A DNA stretch of 64,000 nt, taken from the NCBI GenBank assembly GCA_022579005.1, contig MU401654.1, positions 1 to 64,000 on the forward strand, read 5' to 3'. A program made the translations under genes and the position numbers. Origin of the DNA: Poronia punctata (Eukaryota > Ascomycota > Sordariomycetes > Xylariales > Xylariaceae). Each line of letters opens with the position of its first letter. Position 1 is the stretch's first letter. The notes beneath the pieces are model-generated. The model did no database searches and was not told the origin of the DNA. It worked only from the letters and a program-made list of their open reading frames with translations. Positions 61,592 through 64,000 of the stretch are shown here, piece after piece.

Positions 61592-63229
61592 TCACTTGAA
61601 GGTAAGCTCGGGCTTGGGGGCTCGTAGGATAGTAAACCGTTGCCTGAACACAGATGCTTCCTCCAGTCTAGGTATATAGATGCCTAGGTCATGGTTGGAC
61701 TTGGATCCTTCGGCAAAAAGGTTAGTCCTATTGCTAGAGCTGTTTGGTTCAATAGCGCCGAGCTCTGTTTCCTTCACGGCTTCGTACGCTGACTTGGCAA
61801 AATCTTCCCCAGTAAATCCTTTGGTTTTATCAGGAGCAGAAAAGGAGCCTGCACTGCGTATACTTCCAGGGGAAGTAGAACCTGATGCTAGGCCAGAGTT
61901 GTCCTTGCCAACGTCTTCGCCTAAGTCAACCCAGCTGTCCAAGTCGTCGTCGTCGTCGTCGTTCCGGTACGGGGACATCGGTTCGTTGCTGCGTATAGTT
62001 GCCGAAGTAGACTTTGATAATACTCGGTCCAAGTCATTCTCAAAAGCGTTAATGTCTTCACCGTCGGCCATGACGACGTCGGGGCGGCCGTCCGAGTGCA
62101 AGGTAAAGTCGGAGTCGAAGTCGGAGTCGGAGTCGATTATAATGTACTCCTGGCTCTCTTCCGGCTCCGGTTTGCACCGATTTGTTGTTATTGACGGTCG
62201 AGGTGCAGCTGCATACCCCGGGAATGCATAGACCGGGGTTTTCTTTTTATATGTTGTCAGCAACATTTCAGGGTCCTCTGGGGACCATTGCAGAACCGGC
62301 TGTTTGCTCACTGGTCGGTGAAAACGAGGAGGTGGTCTTGAAGAAGGGCCCGCGACTTCAATAAACTCCTCCATGTCTGAGTCACTTTCGACCAGCTCTA
62401 CATCAGAGCTTAGGAAGACATCTAGAACCTCGTCACTTCTCCTCTTGCCGTTTTCCCGGACCTGCACAGGACCTATGCCCTGCGACCCTAAAACGTTAAA
62501 CGTGACGCCAGTATAACGCGTCAACTTGTTTAAGAACTGTAAGCAGGGACGGCAGGGCTCAGAGTCAATGGTTATAAACGCTGTGCGCTTGTCGCCTAGG
62601 TGTATGTCGCGGAGCATCTTCAATTTCGGGATTACCTGCTCTTCAGGGGTGCCGGCTAAACCTAAATGCCTTGTTGACAAACTGACCACGTACCACTGTA
62701 ATAGATCTATATTAGTTTTTTGTGAAAACGCAAAGAAAAGCCAGCCTTTTAAAGGACTTTACTTACGCAAGCTAGTAGGATTTCTACGTGTCCTGCATGT
62801 GCACGTCCGCGTTGCTCCTCAGATATAAGGCCATTGTTATCGCGAATGTTCCCTGGGAATTTGAACTGTATCTGTCGGGATACGTGGTCTATTAAGTAAA
62901 GCAAAATAAAATTAGTAAAAGCAATAATAATACCCTAGGTGCCTAGGCGGTCAGAAAGAGAACTTACTCAAAGCTAGTGAGTTCCATTTTGCAGTATCTA
63001 GGCACTTAAGTGAAAGTCCATCCGGGCTTGAGGAATATCCGCTATAGGCACACATCAGAATTGTGTCGTTGTTCTTTGCAGTTACCGTTCCGATCGTCTT
63101 AGACTTGTTCATATACGTTCCGGTCTCGACTTCCATCATCTTCGTGAAAAGCAAGATTTTAGTGCCGCGCTTGCCGATCCAGTGCGGCAGCAAGCCCATA
63201 TCCCCTGGTCTCTGTGCTAGAGAAGACAT
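61592..63229 (-). CDS. Deaminase-fold protein with HxE and PCxxC motifs and SIM-like tail
   Basis: Predicted 495 residues in exons 63229-62968, 62888-62767 and 62695-61592; introns of 79 and 71 nt close the frame. The second exon supplies GRAHAGHVEILLAC, and the third SEPCRPCLQFLNKL: H121-V-E123 and C176-x2-C179. Together they form the zinc site and proton-shuttle Glu of the cytidine-deaminase-like fold, with helix-like spacing of about 53 residues. The first 87 residues are uncharacterised. The last 300 are low-complexity and acidic: two hydrophobic-acidic patches (DVELVESDSDMEE about 226-238, EYIIIDSDSDFDSDF about 311-325) resemble SUMO-interaction motifs, and an Asp run follows (NDDDDDDLD). 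There is no signal peptide. The substrate (nucleotide, RNA, DNA or protein) is unknown. Confidence 0.8.
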
Positions 63230-64000
63230 TGTGGTAATGTCTAGAAATCAAAGGTGTGATGTAGTGCATGCGGAGAAGTAGATAAAGGTGACCGAGTTGT
63301 ATAGGTGAGTAGGTAGGTAGGTCGGTGAGTAGATCGGTGAGGCGGTAAGTTTGAGTCGAAAACGCATGAATTTATATGCCCAGTGTGTGCAAGAAGTACT
63401 CAGTCAAGCACTTCCTAATAACATGTAGGTAGAAGTGTAGAGGGTAGAAGTGTAGAGGGTAGAAGTGTAGAGGGTAGAAGTGTAGAGGGTAGAAGTGTAG
63501 AAGGTAGGTCGGTACCACCACAAGAATACATGTAGGTGAGGTATTGTTGTTGTTACCTAGGCAAAGGTAGGCAATTACCTGCCGATAAGAGGGGTTGTTC
63601 TAGAAGAAGGTAAGTATTGGCATATGTATAAACTACAGGGCCACAGACCTTAGGAAAGACGAGTTCAGTACGGAGCCATGTACATACATCAGGTATTCTT
63701 AGGTACATGTATATACGGGCAGCCTTACAGGCCCGGCATAGGTAAGCCTTTCTTGCACCGTTATGCAAATGTCAGAGGCACAGCAGCCCGGAAACAATAA
63801 AAGGCAGCGAGTATGAGGCTTAGCAGAGGGACAACTGAAATTTATGGTCCTTGTGTACAAGTTAAGTATCGGAGTAAAACAGAATTTGCTATGCGCTTCT
63901 TGTCGAGCAAAGACAACGTTGCCGGACGTTATGTAACATAGCCCCGAGAAACTGGTGAAGTTGCAGCAGATAATTTTCATCAGCTGGAGCAAGAGAGCAG
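63230..64000. other. Upstream region of the deaminase-like gene
   Basis: Contains a 15-bp tandem repeat (63431-63505) and GTAGGT/GGTGAG-type near-repeats at 63303-63350. No supported gene to the window end. Confidence 0.5.
63431..63505 (+). repeat. 15-bp tandem repeat, five copies
   Basis: Unit AGAAGTGTAGAGGGT repeated five times without gaps; the last copy has one change (GAAGGT). It lies about 200-275 bp upstream of the deaminase-like start codon. Confidence 0.95.

Noticed and set aside
63431..63505. Regularly repeated units suggesting a CRISPR-like array
   Set aside because: Units are directly adjacent without spacers and the genome is eukaryotic; a minisatellite explains it.

Overview
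The window is nuclear DNA of a filamentous ascomycete, most likely a sordariomycete. The genes carry short introns (about 53 to 190 nt) with GTRNGT donors and CTRAY branch points. The products include fungal markers (ERMES subunit Mdm10, vacuolar alkaline phosphatase, Zrt-type ZIP transporter). Gene-bearing DNA of ordinary composition alternates sharply with extremely AT-rich, TpA-rich blocks, the pattern left by repeat-induced point mutation (RIP).

Layout: 1-1746 is an AT-rich RIP block. 2425-31029 carries eight genes: an F-box/LRR protein (+), vacuolar alkaline phosphatase (-), a CorA-type transporter (-), a conserved fungal protein of unknown function (+), a secreted amine oxidase (-), a large A-T-LbH NRPS-like enzyme (-), a DHCR24-type FAD oxidoreductase (+) and a secreted LVIVD-type protein (-). 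31030 to about 48100 is a 17 kb RIP island. Inside it a Ty3/gypsy element (31573-46011, + strand, TSD ATTAG) is interrupted in its reverse transcriptase by a Ty1/copia element (35333-42966, - strand, TSD AATAT). A 636-bp near-palindromic TIR element closes the island. 48100-64000 carries five genes: ribosomal protein eS19 (+), a short-chain dehydrogenase (-), mdm10 (+), a ZIP zinc transporter (+) and a deaminase-fold protein with SUMO-interaction-like motifs (-).

All multi-exon models were built by hand from splice signals and checked for reading-frame closure. The most notable results are: an eS19 gene cut into ten exons, two of only 7 and 10 nt; an alkaline phosphatase whose first coding exon is the ATG alone; nested retrotransposons whose outer edges are less RIP-mutated than their inner edges; a Pls-like (TIGR02353-type) NRPS-like protein; and a fungal HxE...PCxxC deaminase with acidic SIM-like motifs. 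No operon-like logic applies. The only functional groupings I can suggest are regulatory: a CACGTG site upstream of the phosphatase and CAAGGT motifs upstream of the zinc transporter.
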